64,000 bases of DNA, from positions 1 through 64,000 of the IMG/VR virus record IMGVR_UViG_3300020190_000054; one strand, written 5' to 3'. The DNA comes from a virus. How positions within the stretch are numbered: position 1 is the first letter of the stretch; every line of letters begins with the position of its first letter. The notes below the pieces were generated by a model. The model saw only the letters and a program-made list of their open reading frames with translations. It was not told where the DNA came from and did no database searches. This document shows, one piece after another, positions 33,614-42,372 of this stretch. A program made the position numbers and the translations under genes.

Positions 33614-34231
33614 TTATTCTTCAAGTTGCATTCGAGCCCATACGCTCATCGATGCTTCCTGCAAGGGACCCTCAATCGGATCATCTTTAAAAATAAACAT
33701 TAACTCACGAATAGCTCTATCTGCTCCAGCCATCAGCAAGCCTTTTCGATCCTTGGAAGAAGTAAACGACTCTACTTGAGCAATAGTCCCCCGGAGTTCT
33801 TTTTCCATTGCCGCAATACGTGCTACACCCGCATCACGTTTAACACCAAAATTTTCAATGTCTTCACGGAGTTTGCGAATATCTTCCTGCATCTCACCAA
33901 TCTCCATAAGGAGTGTTTTACGGTGATCAGGCTTTTTGTAATGCTGTTTAATCCAAGATTCACACGAAACAATGCTCCCCTGGTAACCAAGGAAGCGAGC
34001 ATATAGATAGCTTTCAATTACCGAATAATTATCGGATGCAAAAGCACAGAAAGCTTCTTGGGTTGAACTATCGAGATTATCGACCCACTGGTCAAATAGC
34101 TCAATATCGATAAGCTCGTTGGGCCTGCGCGTAATCTCGTGCTTCGTCTTGTTGGCGGAACTCTTGCTGTTGCTCAGCGGAAGTTCGCTGTTCGGTTGCA
34201 CCTTTACCGATGGTTTCACGCTCTTGCTCAC
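33614..34231 (-). CDS. Helical protein upstream of terminase; small-terminase candidate
   Basis: 205 aa from GTG 34231 (preceded by GGAG). After a Ser/Lys-rich start it is helical: LFDQWVDNLDSSTQEAFCAF, YLYARFLGYQGSIVSCESWI and a coiled coil (MQEDIRKLREDIENFGVKR). A DNA-binding-plus-coiled-coil layout is compatible with a small terminase subunit, but no HTH is certain. The start overlaps 34101-34349 by 131 nt in another frame. Confidence 0.5.
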   Translation of the reverse strand: MSKSVKPSVKVQPNSELPLSNSKSSANKTKHEITRRPNELIDIELFDQWVDNLDSSTQEAFCAFASDNYSVIESYLYARFLGYQGSIVSCESWIKQHYKKPDHRKTLLMEIGEMQEDIRKLREDIENFGVKRDAGVARIAAMEKELRGTIAQVESFTSSKDRKGLLMAGADRAIRELMFIFKDDPIEGPLQEASMSVWARMQLEE

Positions 34232-34349
34232 CAGCAGTCTCCATTTTCTTTTTGGAAAATTCGTAAGCCACGCCAGCCGCTTGACGATATTTGTCTAGGT
34301 CAAACCAATCGTCAACGTCTACTTGTCCAACAGGAACGGAACTGGTCAT
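34101..34349 (-). CDS. Small protein, paralogue of 34375-34551
   Basis: 82 aa. The N-terminus MTSSVPVGQVDVDDWFDLDK matches that of the neighbouring 58-aa protein (MTSTPVGQSTAEDYFDINK), then becomes a Gln/Glu-rich helix (EQQQEFRQQDEARDYAQAQR). The pair probably arose by tandem duplication. Role unknown. Confidence 0.55.
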   Translation of the reverse strand: MTSSVPVGQVDVDDWFDLDKYRQAAGVAYEFSKKKMETAGEQERETIGKGATEQRTSAEQQQEFRQQDEARDYAQAQRAYRY

Positions 34350-34374
34350 GGCTTATAAATCTTACAAGAAAAAA

Positions 34375-34551
34375 TCAGAAGTTGCTCATCATTTGAGCAA
34401 GGCCAGTAGCAAAGATGTCACGACGACTTTCCAGGGACTTTTGCCGTTGTTGACGACCCTTGGAGGCTTCAAGACGCTCAAGCAGCTGCTCAAACTTATT
34501 GATATCAAAGTAATCTTCTGCCGTGGATTGGCCGACCGGGGTGGAAGTCAT
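34375..34551 (-). CDS. 58-aa small protein, tandem paralogue
   Basis: ATG 34551 to TGA 34375. MTSTPVGQSTAEDYFDINKF is followed by a basic helix (EQLLERLEASKGRQQRQKSL) and ends LAQMMSNF. The N-terminal P-V-G-Q ... (W/Y)FDxxK motif is shared with 34101-34349. An ATAAATA sequence upstream is a possible late promoter element. Confidence 0.6.
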   Translation of the reverse strand: MTSTPVGQSTAEDYFDINKFEQLLERLEASKGRQQRQKSLESRRDIFATGLAQMMSNF

Positions 34552-34593
34552 TGGTGTTTAACTCACTGAAATAATTATATCAAGCAATATTTA

Positions 34594-35481
34594 TCAGAAA
34601 CTAAAGGAGCCGACCAGTGTCTGATAAATATTGCCTTGAGATTGTACTTTGGCGAGTTCTTTGGACCCTTCATTTTTTAACTTTTGGGTTTCTTTGTCAA
34701 TCTCGCCTTGTAAGTTTGTCAAGCCAGCACTATACAAATACTGCCGGGTGTCGCGAACATTTTGTAATTGCTGTTCAATTTCTGCTGGAGTACCAGTGAA
34801 TTGATCACCAAACTCAGGAGTTGCAATTTTAGTCCGTCCAGCAATATCTCCTGAATACGCAGGAAGAAGTGTCTTATCAAATTTAAAAGTGCGCTTACCA
34901 GTACGATCACCAGCTTCGTCGGTAGTTTGCTTACCGAACATAGTGTCGTAATAGTTATCTAAATAACTTTGATTAAATTTCTTTTGATATTCAGCACTCT
35001 TGGTAAGAGAACTCTTGAGATCTTCAACGTTGGAATAATATCCCTGGTTAAAGCGCTCCAGGGCTTTTGTTTGTTCTTCTTCTGTAGCTTGACGACCAAG
35101 AAGTTCTTCATACGCAGCAGACACACCAGTCTTTCTACGTTGAGGAAGAAGCTCTTGCGTATAAATATTCGTTAAACGAGAAATGTCCTCTTCTGGAGGA
35201 GTAATGTCATATCGTGACGCATAATCACGAAGTTGAGAAGTAACATCACCGTACCCTACAAGACCTTGACGCAGTTGTGATTCAAGACCACGAACAAGAC
35301 CTGAGTAACCAGCGGCACCAGAAGCTTTCCGCGCTTCTTCTTTTGCCTTTGCCTCTGCACGTTCCTGTGCCGCACGTGATTCAGCAGCAGCTTCTTTCTG
35401 TTGTTGATATTGAAGAAACTTCTCAAAACTATCATCCTTAGGGATGGGAGTTGGAGTGTAATTAACAGAAGTACCGCCCAT
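34594..35481 (-). CDS. Virion protein with DUF4214-like segment
   Basis: 295 aa. An N-terminal Ala/Glu/Lys coiled helix (about 20-55) is followed by YEELLGRQATEEEQTKALER and LKSSLTKSAEYQKKFNQSYL, the 'LGRxPxxxE ... SxEYxxK' pattern of DUF4214-type repeats. The C-terminus is helical. The block position suggests a tail-tip or ejected component. Confidence 0.55.
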   Translation of the reverse strand: MGGTSVNYTPTPIPKDDSFEKFLQYQQQKEAAAESRAAQERAEAKAKEEARKASGAAGYSGLVRGLESQLRQGLVGYGDVTSQLRDYASRYDITPPEEDISRLTNIYTQELLPQRRKTGVSAAYEELLGRQATEEEQTKALERFNQGYYSNVEDLKSSLTKSAEYQKKFNQSYLDNYYDTMFGKQTTDEAGDRTGKRTFKFDKTLLPAYSGDIAGRTKIATPEFGDQFTGTPAEIEQQLQNVRDTRQYLYSAGLTNLQGEIDKETQKLKNEGSKELAKVQSQGNIYQTLVGSFSF

Positions 35482-35483
35482 GG

Positions 35484-36071
35484 TTAAATATTAGTGAAAC
35501 GACGACTAAAAGCAGTAGGACCAAACATTCCCTCCATTTTGGCGGCTTCTTGAAAACCTGTACGTTTCATATTAAGCAAATTTTCAAACAACGCAGCCTC
35601 TTTGGATTCAGGAGAGATACGGGCAAGTCTTTCACGACGAGACCGTTCGGACATCAAAGCAGTTTCTTGTGGGGCAAGTTCACTAAAAGCAGTTTGAAGC
35701 GCACGGCGTTGACGAGCTTCTTCTATATCAGATCCAGTGGTGGCTTGGAAAAGAGGCCCCCACATTCCCATGCCCATCTGGGCTTTGGCAGTATCTCGAC
35801 CAATCTGAACGTCGGAAAGGCGTTTTGCATCAGCAGCTGCAAACTGAGCTTGTGCTGCGCTTGCGGCACTTTGCGCTCCCATGATTCCGCCAAAAAGACT
35901 GGAACCAATTCCGAATACACCTAGGCCAAGAGTTAATGGATCCATGCCGCTTTTTAACAGATTCCCACTATTGAAACTATTTGATTCTCCACCGCCAAAA
36001 CTAAAGCGAACGTCTTTTAACCGAGGATCGGCTTGTAGTTGTCCTTCTCCAGTTCCGTAGTATGCGGCCAT
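35484..36071 (-). CDS. Internal virion protein candidate
   Basis: 195 aa. A Gly-rich hydrophobic stretch (GLGVFGIGSSLFGGIMGAQS, about 48-67) precedes an Ala-rich helix (AASAAQAQFAAADAKRL) and a charged helical C-terminus. This layout resembles small podovirus internal/ejection proteins. No sequence family was recognised with certainty. Confidence 0.55.
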   Translation of the reverse strand: MAAYYGTGEGQLQADPRLKDVRFSFGGGESNSFNSGNLLKSGMDPLTLGLGVFGIGSSLFGGIMGAQSAASAAQAQFAAADAKRLSDVQIGRDTAKAQMGMGMWGPLFQATTGSDIEEARQRRALQTAFSELAPQETALMSERSRRERLARISPESKEAALFENLLNMKRTGFQEAAKMEGMFGPTAFSRRFTNI

Positions 36072-36080
36072 GAATTCATT

Positions 36081-36542
36081 TTAACCTGTATAGCTTCCGT
36101 AATATTTAGTCGGTTGAAAATTATATCCAGGTGTTTGGATATTCATGCCATATTGCTGTGGCTGTGCGTAAATATTGGCTACGTTTCCAGCAGCTGCAAG
36201 TTGAAGAGCAGCTTGCGCACCAAATGCGTTTGCAATTGATTGAGGAATGGTTTTAAACAAGGCACCATATTTAGCGCCTTCACGCATACTTTCTAAACCA
36301 ATTTTTTGTGCCCGTTCTGCCCGACGACCTTCAAACTCTTCAAAACGTTGCAGTTCTTCTTGAGTAGGTAATGCTGTTTGGCTACGACCAATATTTGAAA
36401 ACACATCACCCAAGGCTTGTGTTTCAATTAGATTTTTTAAAGTTCCTGCACGTTCTTTCTCAGGAAGCAAGCCAAGCATTTGCTGAACCTGCGGAGGCAG
36501 CCCAGGGATTTTTTGTTGGAAAGAACCGGCAAGTTCTGGCAT
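36081..36542 (-). CDS. Virion-region protein, unknown
   Basis: 153 aa. Helical (LQRFEEFEGRRAERAQKIGL) with an Ala-rich part and a Tyr/Gln/Asn-rich end (YAQPQQYGMNIQTPGYNF). No motif was found. It is followed closely by the 195-aa gene. Confidence 0.5.
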   Translation of the reverse strand: MPELAGSFQQKIPGLPPQVQQMLGLLPEKERAGTLKNLIETQALGDVFSNIGRSQTALPTQEELQRFEEFEGRRAERAQKIGLESMREGAKYGALFKTIPQSIANAFGAQAALQLAAAGNVANIYAQPQQYGMNIQTPGYNFQPTKYYGSYTG

Positions 36543-36555
36543 TTTATTTCTCCAA

Positions 36556-37494
36556 TCAGAAGCTAATGCTGGGGGCTTGCATTACGGCGCCAGCGTAGGG
36601 ACTTTGGCTAATGGCTGTACGGAATGTTGCACCACGCTCTTGCTGACCTTCGCGAGCCAACGCACCCATGGTGGCTTGACGCCCAAGAGTCTGATAAGCA
36701 GACGTTTGAGAAGCAAGTAAAGCCTGCTGATTAACAAGTTGACTACGCTGCAAACGCTCAATAAGAGGAAGTTGAGCTTTCTGCATTTGAAGCTCTTGTT
36801 GCATTTGGAATTGCAACATCTCTTTATCAAGAGCAAGCCCCGCTTGACCCATGCGAGTTGCTTGCTGAACAGCGTAATCTAAATCACGACGCCGAGTCTG
36901 TTCTTCTGCAGCAGCAGGAGTAACAGGAATTTCACCAAACGGAGTAGGAATTGAGATTGCCGGACCCGTAGGACGCTCGCCAGCAGTCGTTGCCTGTGGA
37001 GTGGGTTGTCCTTGAGGAGTAACACCACGCACCTGTTGAACGCCAGCGGCAGCAGCTTGTTGGACACCACCACCAACGAGAGCAGGCACCGCAAACCGAA
37101 GACCCATCCCCAGTGCTTTAGCTGGACCAGGGCCTGCAATTAAACCTTGAGTTGCTGCCGTCACAAGCGGGTTAGCAACTGCACCAGCGGTAAGACCAAT
37201 CGGAGCAGAAATTGCAGCACTTAACGGATCACCGCCCATGGCAGTACCAAGTGCACCAAAAAGAGCACCTGATTTGCCGCCACCAGCACCGCGATACTGT
37301 CCGGCTTGATTAACAAACATGCCGCCAGGTTGCGTAGGAAGTTCCAGCAGCTCCTGCACTGCAGCTTGCTGAGCTTGCTGACCCCTGGCACCCATTAATT
37401 CACCAAGGCGGCGTTGGTAGTAACGAGAACGTGCCCCCAGCATTGTCGTGGGGTCATCCAGGGGATTCAACCTGGGGCTGGGACCTTCAGCCAT
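36556..37494 (-). CDS. Gly/Ala/Gln-rich virion protein, ejection candidate
   Basis: 312 aa. The hydrophobic Gly/Ala segments at about 73-140 (GALFGALGTAMGGDPLSAAI, MGLRFAVPALVGGGVQQAAA) could insert in a membrane. The C-terminal part is a Gln-rich helix (MLQFQMQQELQMQKAQLPLI). Internal proteins that form the DNA-ejection channel often combine such features. No homologue was identified. Confidence 0.55.
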   Translation of the reverse strand: MAEGPSPRLNPLDDPTTMLGARSRYYQRRLGELMGARGQQAQQAAVQELLELPTQPGGMFVNQAGQYRGAGGGKSGALFGALGTAMGGDPLSAAISAPIGLTAGAVANPLVTAATQGLIAGPGPAKALGMGLRFAVPALVGGGVQQAAAAGVQQVRGVTPQGQPTPQATTAGERPTGPAISIPTPFGEIPVTPAAAEEQTRRRDLDYAVQQATRMGQAGLALDKEMLQFQMQQELQMQKAQLPLIERLQRSQLVNQQALLASQTSAYQTLGRQATMGALAREGQQERGATFRTAISQSPYAGAVMQAPSISF

Positions 37495-37514
37495 ATCTGA
37501 GTATATCTATATGT

Positions 37515-38462
37515 TTAAATTTTACCAGTGGTTGTACTTTGATATTGATTAGTTGTTGGAAGTTTTGGACGATTTGCTGCAGCAATTGCTTCATTAGTTA
37601 CATTGCCACCTGCAATTCCTGCCAAAGAACCAGCTAAACCACCAACCATTGCACGTACTGCTTTTTGACGTGGCGTTCCAGGGGCACGAGCAGCAAGATT
37701 TGCAGCAACAGTGCCACCAGCAAAACCACCAACCATTGGAACATTGACAGGGAAACCAAGCATGCGCAACTCAGGTTTGCCCTCCAAGTTTTCCATTGTT
37801 CCTTTAACAATGCCAAGGCCCAACAAACCTTTTTCTTGGTAAAGAAAATTCATGTAGTTACCATAACGCTCAGGAGTAAGCGACGGAATTTCTTGTTTTG
37901 CCGTAGCGTACTTAAGTGGATCGCCAGTGCGACCAAGAAAAAACCGTTCAAATAACTCTTGAGCTGGTTGGCCAGTTTGGCGCCGATCTTCTGCACCCTT
38001 AGGTGAGTAAGTCTGTGCGTACCCTTTAGGACGAAATTGTTCTTCAGGATTCGTAATATCATAAGTACCTGCAGCCGCAATAGCTGGTGCAGCAACCCCA
38101 AGTGCTACAGCAGCCCTAGCAGTAGGAGAAGAAAGAACATTTTTATTTACACCAACTTCTACTCCACGTTGGGCAATTGCAAGTGGGTGATTCCAACGCC
38201 ACCAATACGTACGAGTACCATCGTTGGCAACATCAATCAAAGCCCTGGATGTATATGCGCCAAGAAATTGGGCCGGTGTTTGCCGAGCACTAATGCCTTG
38301 CGCTTTAAGTTCTTTTTTAAATCCTGGACCTAAAACACTTTGCCCATAACCAACTCCTTGTTCTTTTGCTTTTGCAAGCATACGAACTTGAATATCATCA
38401 GCAGTTCTAAAACCCTGAAGATAATTTTGAGCAAGCTGTTGAGCTTGTTGAAAAATATTCAT
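37515..38462 (-). CDS. Virion protein with Gly/Ala membrane-like segments
   Basis: 315 aa. N-terminal helix (MNIFQQAQQLAQNYLQGF), a hydrophobic Ala stretch (ARAAVALGVAAPAIAAAGTY at about 110-130) and a second Gly/Ala region near 245-295 (MVGGLAGSLAGIAGGNVTNE). It overlaps the next gene's stop by 4 nt. This is probably a DNA-ejection or internal protein by analogy. Confidence 0.5.
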   Translation of the reverse strand: MNIFQQAQQLAQNYLQGFRTADDIQVRMLAKAKEQGVGYGQSVLGPGFKKELKAQGISARQTPAQFLGAYTSRALIDVANDGTRTYWWRWNHPLAIAQRGVEVGVNKNVLSSPTARAAVALGVAAPAIAAAGTYDITNPEEQFRPKGYAQTYSPKGAEDRRQTGQPAQELFERFFLGRTGDPLKYATAKQEIPSLTPERYGNYMNFLYQEKGLLGLGIVKGTMENLEGKPELRMLGFPVNVPMVGGFAGGTVAANLAARAPGTPRQKAVRAMVGGLAGSLAGIAGGNVTNEAIAAANRPKLPTTNQYQSTTTGKI

Positions 38463-39016
38463 GACTGTCTCATTGCTTGCAGCACTTCAGGTGGAAGTGT
38501 TACCCCAGGATAATGAAGCGTTTGTTCCACGCCTTGCATTTGAAATTGCGTACCAGGAGCCAGCGCTTGTTTCTGAAGGTTATTGATTTGCTGACGTTGA
38601 ACTGCTTGTTGATAAATTTGTTGCTCTTGTGAAATATTCGTAGGTTCTACAATTTGAGCATTTTGATACAACGCACCTTGAGTTGCTAAATCTACCAAAG
38701 GCATTGAGGCAAGAGATGCACCCAGGTTAATTGCTTGTTCTGGCCCAGAAGGTTGATACGCAAGTTCCTTGGTAATTGTTTTACCAGCTGGTGTTTTAAT
38801 TGTTGCAGTACCAGCAGGAGTGCCTGGAAATGTTTTACGCGCTAATCCAACAAGTGGATAGTTAAGCAAAAAATCTCCAGCCGCATATGCTGCACCAGCA
38901 ACAGGACCGCCCGTTAATGTGCCAACGGCAAAGTTAAGAGCTGCGCCGGGCAGCGCTGCTTTAGCTGCCTGACGTGACGTTTGACTTGCTAATAATTGAC
39001 CCAGTCCCGCGAGCAT
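38459..39016 (-). CDS. Virion protein with Gly/Ala hydrophobic region
   Basis: 185 aa. Residues about 18-60 are Gly/Ala-rich and hydrophobic (AALPGAALNFAVGTLTGGPV), followed by LNYPLVGLARKTFPGTPAG and a Gln-rich helix. It is the same style as 37515-38462, with which it overlaps (ATGA). A TAAAATA box lies 18 nt upstream of the ATG. Function unknown. Confidence 0.5.
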   Translation of the reverse strand: MLAGLGQLLASQTSRQAAKAALPGAALNFAVGTLTGGPVAGAAYAAGDFLLNYPLVGLARKTFPGTPAGTATIKTPAGKTITKELAYQPSGPEQAINLGASLASMPLVDLATQGALYQNAQIVEPTNISQEQQIYQQAVQRQQINNLQKQALAPGTQFQMQGVEQTLHYPGVTLPPEVLQAMRQS

Positions 39017-39046
39017 ATCTTGTTTTATTTTTTATTTTACGGCAAG

Positions 39047-39691
39047 TCAGTCAATCGTTTTACCAGGGGGAACATTTGATTCTTTACTTTCATCAGCAAC
39101 AGTAATTTCTCCTTCTCTTTCATCTTGCTCGCGTTGAACTAAATCTTTACGCTCTAAGAGTTGAGACACAGAAAGATTGTTTTCACTTTCGTTTTCAGCA
39201 CGTTGTTCCGCAATAGACATTAAGTATCCATTCGGATCAGGGTTCTTTAACCGAGGCATTGGATTTTTAGCTATTTTGCCAGGGTTAATGGTGGGGCTAA
39301 TGCGATAAGCTTCCACCCAGGCAGGATTAAAGTCTGGTTGGCTTTGTGGGCGCTGGGAAGTCCTTGCTCTTCCTTCTTCAAAGTCATAATCTTCAGGACG
39401 ATTAAACCGACCTAGTCCCTCAAATAACTGATAACTTTCATTTACAGCTTTGTTGTTATCAAAAAAGGGAGAATTAGGAATAAAGTTGAGATCTGGATTT
39501 AACTGACGTTTACGCGTCATCATCCGCTTGACGAGATCTACTTCGTCAAAACGAGATGGATTCCAAGGATATTGACCTGTAGTTGGCTTTGAACGAAAAA
39601 TATCATCAAAGTCAAGCTTGCGAGAAACTTGACCTTTACTGTTAAATGGGTTGGTTATATATCGACCAAGATCTAGGCGTTGGTCTCTCAT
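39047..39691 (-). CDS. Hydrophilic virion-region protein, unknown
   Basis: 214 aa, charged and probably disordered, with repeated short Asn/Arg/Pro segments (RKLDFDDIFRSKPTTGQYPW) and an acidic C-terminus. No motif was recognised. Its ATG overlaps the stop of 39691-39906. Confidence 0.5.
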   Translation of the reverse strand: MRDQRLDLGRYITNPFNSKGQVSRKLDFDDIFRSKPTTGQYPWNPSRFDEVDLVKRMMTRKRQLNPDLNFIPNSPFFDNNKAVNESYQLFEGLGRFNRPEDYDFEEGRARTSQRPQSQPDFNPAWVEAYRISPTINPGKIAKNPMPRLKNPDPNGYLMSIAEQRAENESENNLSVSQLLERKDLVQREQDEREGEITVADESKESNVPPGKTID

Positions 39692-39906
39692 TAGCCTTTA
39701 GACTTTTTCTTTTTCAATCCTACCAACGTTTTACGAAGCCGCGCTTGCTTCACGGTTTTTTCATCGTATTTGCTTGGGTTTGCAAGAACATTTTCCTGCA
39801 GTTGAGCAGTTGTAATACCTTTCTTTTTGGCTTTAGCAGTAAAGGCGCCTTCTTTTATTTCCGCACCTTGAATCCACTTTTTATCTTTCTTTTTTTCTTC
39901 AGCCAT
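39691..39906 (-). CDS. Small Lys-rich protein
   Basis: 71 aa, about one third Lys. MAEEKKKDKKWIQGAEIKEG begins it, then TTAQLQENVLANPSKYDEKT and a basic C-terminus (GLKKKKSKG). A small head- or DNA-associated protein is plausible. No family was recognised. Confidence 0.55.
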   Translation of the reverse strand: MAEEKKKDKKWIQGAEIKEGAFTAKAKKKGITTAQLQENVLANPSKYDEKTVKQARLRKTLVGLKKKKSKG

Positions 39907-39908
39907 GA

Positions 39909-41828
39909 TTAAATGTTCCGTCCAAGTTGACGACGCAAGAAATCTTGCGGATCACGTCCTTCGATTCTAGCTCTACGCAATACTTCACTTACTGCAATAC
40001 TTTCTTTAGCAACTTGACGACGATCAAGTTCTCTTTGAATTGCAGCAGCACCTGACTTGGTAGATTGCCCCAAGGCTCTAGTTAAACCTTCTGTTGTTAC
40101 ACCCGAGTATGGTGTTGCTTCTTGTTTTGCAATCCACTTGGGAACGTCGGTTGGTTTACGTGTTGCAGCAGCCGAATATTGTCCCGTTACTTTGCTCATA
40201 GCACCAGGTACATAGCCAGCCTCTTGTCCATAAATACCCATACCAGCAGAACCACCAGGGATTTCAGGCAGTGGTGCTCGATTTAAAATACTGTATTTAA
40301 TTTCTTGTTTTGATTGTTGCGTTGTCGGCAAGTCCGGTGGCATTGCACCAGTGACTCTTAAAGCGCCTGGAATATCTTGTCCCGTTTCCATGGGAACACC
40401 TGGGACTAAGGGGTCGCCAGTACCAAAGAGTTGACGTTCTTCAACTTTAGGTAAAACTTCTTGCAAACTAGGCGATGCACCACGAATAGCGGTACCAACA
40501 GCCGTCGACTCAATCTGTGCTTCAGGCCCAATGTTTACAAGGGTCGTTTCAGAAGGTCGCCCGGTTAAACCAGGGATGCGTTCTGATTCCGGCACTTCTT
40601 GAATACTGGCTGCTTCCACTGCTTTACGCACTGTGGTTGGAAGAGAGATGTTCTGACGAAACTCTTCAGTGCCAGGCTGTAATCCCGCTTTAGATGCCCA
40701 ACCTTCTGCCAATGCACGTTCAAAGCGAGTAGTACCAGGGCGCAAACCGCGCTCAACTAACTCTTGACGCCGTTGCATCATTTCAGTTTTGGCAATATCC
40801 GCTAATTCTTGCGATGACAGTGAACGTGCTTGCTCAATTTGATCAACCGGAAGACCATCTGGAAGTTGAGACGCAACTTGATTAATAGGACCATCGTCCA
40901 CATAACCAATCATCTGTGATGGCTCTGCTTCTGCCATCATGCGTTGCCGTTCTGCTTCAACAAAATCTTCTAAGAAACTAATCTCACCAAGATCATTGTC
41001 TTCATTTTGTTGAAGACTGTGCATAACCCGACCAGTTTGTTGATCTTCTGCAGATTCAACAGCATTAAATTTTTGATCAGCAATTAATGGTTGTTGAATT
41101 TTTTGTGAATCAGTCAATGTTTCTGCTGGTGCTAATGACCCAGTAGATTCAAGATATGCACGAGGATTAAACCCTTCAGCGCCAGAAGAACGAATTTCAG
41201 TTAAAACATCATCAACTTGACGTTCAATACCTTGAACTTGTGCAGCTTGCCGCCGCATTTCTTGTTGAGTAGCGCGACCGGTTTCCAAACGCTTTGCTTG
41301 TTCATACTCTGGTGCGTACTTTTGAATAATGTCGTACGCAACATCGGAACCCAAAAGGTTTTGCGGTACAACTGAAACGTTGACTGGAGTTACGGCTTGA
41401 GTTTTAGGGGTATAAGGTAAATCCCAAGGACTTGGTGCAGCTTGTTGAGAAACAGATGGTTGAACAACAGGTTCTTTAGAGGGAGGAGGAGTTGTTTCTT
41501 GTACAACACGACGAACTGGTGACACTTCAGCCCCCATTTCCGCCAAGTCAACCTGACGAACACCAGCAGTTGCGGACTTTGCGGGACCACGGAGTAAACG
41601 ACGACCGGCAATGGTGGCTCCTACGCCTCCAGCAAGAGCTAAACCTACGCCAATGCCGACTGATAGTGGATCAAACCCCTTTGATTCTTGCGATTCAGGT
41701 GCTTTGAGCTGATTACGACGGAATTCCAGTACTTCTGGCGCCATCTGAGCCCTTTCTTCTGGCGATTCGGGGACAGGAACCCCGGTTGCGCGACTATATG
41801 CGTAAAAATCAGCCGGAGAAATGGCCAT
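39909..41828 (-). CDS. Large virion protein, possibly ejected
   Basis: 639 aa and the first gene of the late minus-strand block. A Gly/Ala hydrophobic segment at about 55-76 (DPLSVGIGVGLALAGGVGAT) is followed by a mostly disordered Gln/Glu/Pro-rich body with acidic helices. LVERGLRPGTTRFERALAEG and WASKAGLQPGTEEFRQN are related internal repeats. The lack of enzyme motifs and its position suggest an internal or DNA-ejection protein. The divergent gap 41829-41931 holds promoter-like sequence. Confidence 0.55.
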   Translation of the reverse strand: MAISPADFYAYSRATGVPVPESPEERAQMAPEVLEFRRNQLKAPESQESKGFDPLSVGIGVGLALAGGVGATIAGRRLLRGPAKSATAGVRQVDLAEMGAEVSPVRRVVQETTPPPSKEPVVQPSVSQQAAPSPWDLPYTPKTQAVTPVNVSVVPQNLLGSDVAYDIIQKYAPEYEQAKRLETGRATQQEMRRQAAQVQGIERQVDDVLTEIRSSGAEGFNPRAYLESTGSLAPAETLTDSQKIQQPLIADQKFNAVESAEDQQTGRVMHSLQQNEDNDLGEISFLEDFVEAERQRMMAEAEPSQMIGYVDDGPINQVASQLPDGLPVDQIEQARSLSSQELADIAKTEMMQRRQELVERGLRPGTTRFERALAEGWASKAGLQPGTEEFRQNISLPTTVRKAVEAASIQEVPESERIPGLTGRPSETTLVNIGPEAQIESTAVGTAIRGASPSLQEVLPKVEERQLFGTGDPLVPGVPMETGQDIPGALRVTGAMPPDLPTTQQSKQEIKYSILNRAPLPEIPGGSAGMGIYGQEAGYVPGAMSKVTGQYSAAATRKPTDVPKWIAKQEATPYSGVTTEGLTRALGQSTKSGAAAIQRELDRRQVAKESIAVSEVLRRARIEGRDPQDFLRRQLGRNI

Positions 41829-41871
41829 TTGCAGTTATTACGGGTACTTTTGACCTGTTGTCATTCTATTG

Positions 41872-41903
41872 TTGACAAATCTTAAGTGTGCCGCCGTTAT
41901 AGT
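41872..41903 (+). promoter_or_regulatory. Promoter candidate for 41932-42144
   Basis: TTGACA (41872-41877) and TATAGT (41898-41903), spacer 20 nt, which is longer than ideal. It lies about 30 nt before ATG 41932 in the divergent gap. Confidence 0.35.
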
Positions 41904-41931
41904 AAGAGAAATGTGGTTGTAAGTTCCAGGG

Positions 41932-42144
41932 ATGGACGCTGGTACTAGGCAAAAACGGGTTGAAGCCCTTGAAAAAATCAAAGACCGTGCCGTAAACATG
42001 GCAAAAGAAGGAAGAGATTCCTTTGAGGTACGAGATTTTGTTACTAAAGCCAAAAAAGAATTGGCATATGAGCTTCCAGATGAGGAAGCTTTTACAAAAG
42101 CTATGAATGCAACGTTGGCTTATAAACGCAAAAGCAACAAATAA
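41932..42144 (+). CDS. Small basic helical protein, unknown
   Basis: 70 aa, MDAGTRQKRVEALEKIKDRA then FVTKAKKELAYELPDEEAFT. Highly charged. It is the first rightward gene and is closed by its own terminator at 42170-42195, so it is a single-gene unit bordering the non-coding control region. Position suggests a regulatory or origin-associated role, but this is only inference. Confidence 0.55.
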   Translation: MDAGTRQKRVEALEKIKDRAVNMAKEGRDSFEVRDFVTKAKKELAYELPDEEAFTKAMNATLAYKRKSNK

Positions 42145-42169
42145 GTAAAAAACAACATAAATTTTAATC

Positions 42170-42195
42170 GCGGAGTTTAACCACTCCGCTTTTTT
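42170..42195 (+). terminator. Rho-independent terminator
   Basis: Stem GCGGAGT/ACTCCGC with loop TTAACC followed by six T. It ends the 41932-42144 unit. Confidence 0.85.
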
Positions 42196-42298
42196 GGCTG
42201 GTTTTTTGGGCTAATTAGGGAAAATAATTACAAAAATTGTTTTTATTTTAAAGACTGGCCCGTATATCTACCAGGTTGGGGTGATAGTTACTTTACTC

Positions 42299-42353
42299 TT
42301 CTCCACCCGCCCGTCCGAATGTGAATGTGGAGAGAAAAAAAAGAAAGGGCGGG
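42299..42353. other. Possible H-type pseudoknot in the control region
   Basis: TCTCCAC (42300-42306) can pair with GTGGAGA (42327-42333), and the adjacent CCCGCCC (42306-42312) with GGGCGGG (42347-42353). The pairings interleave and share one base, as in an H-type pseudoknot; alternatively they are competing hairpins. A purine tract lies between the second halves. Confidence 0.4.
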
Positions 42354-42372
42354 GGTATGTGAAATGTAGGAG

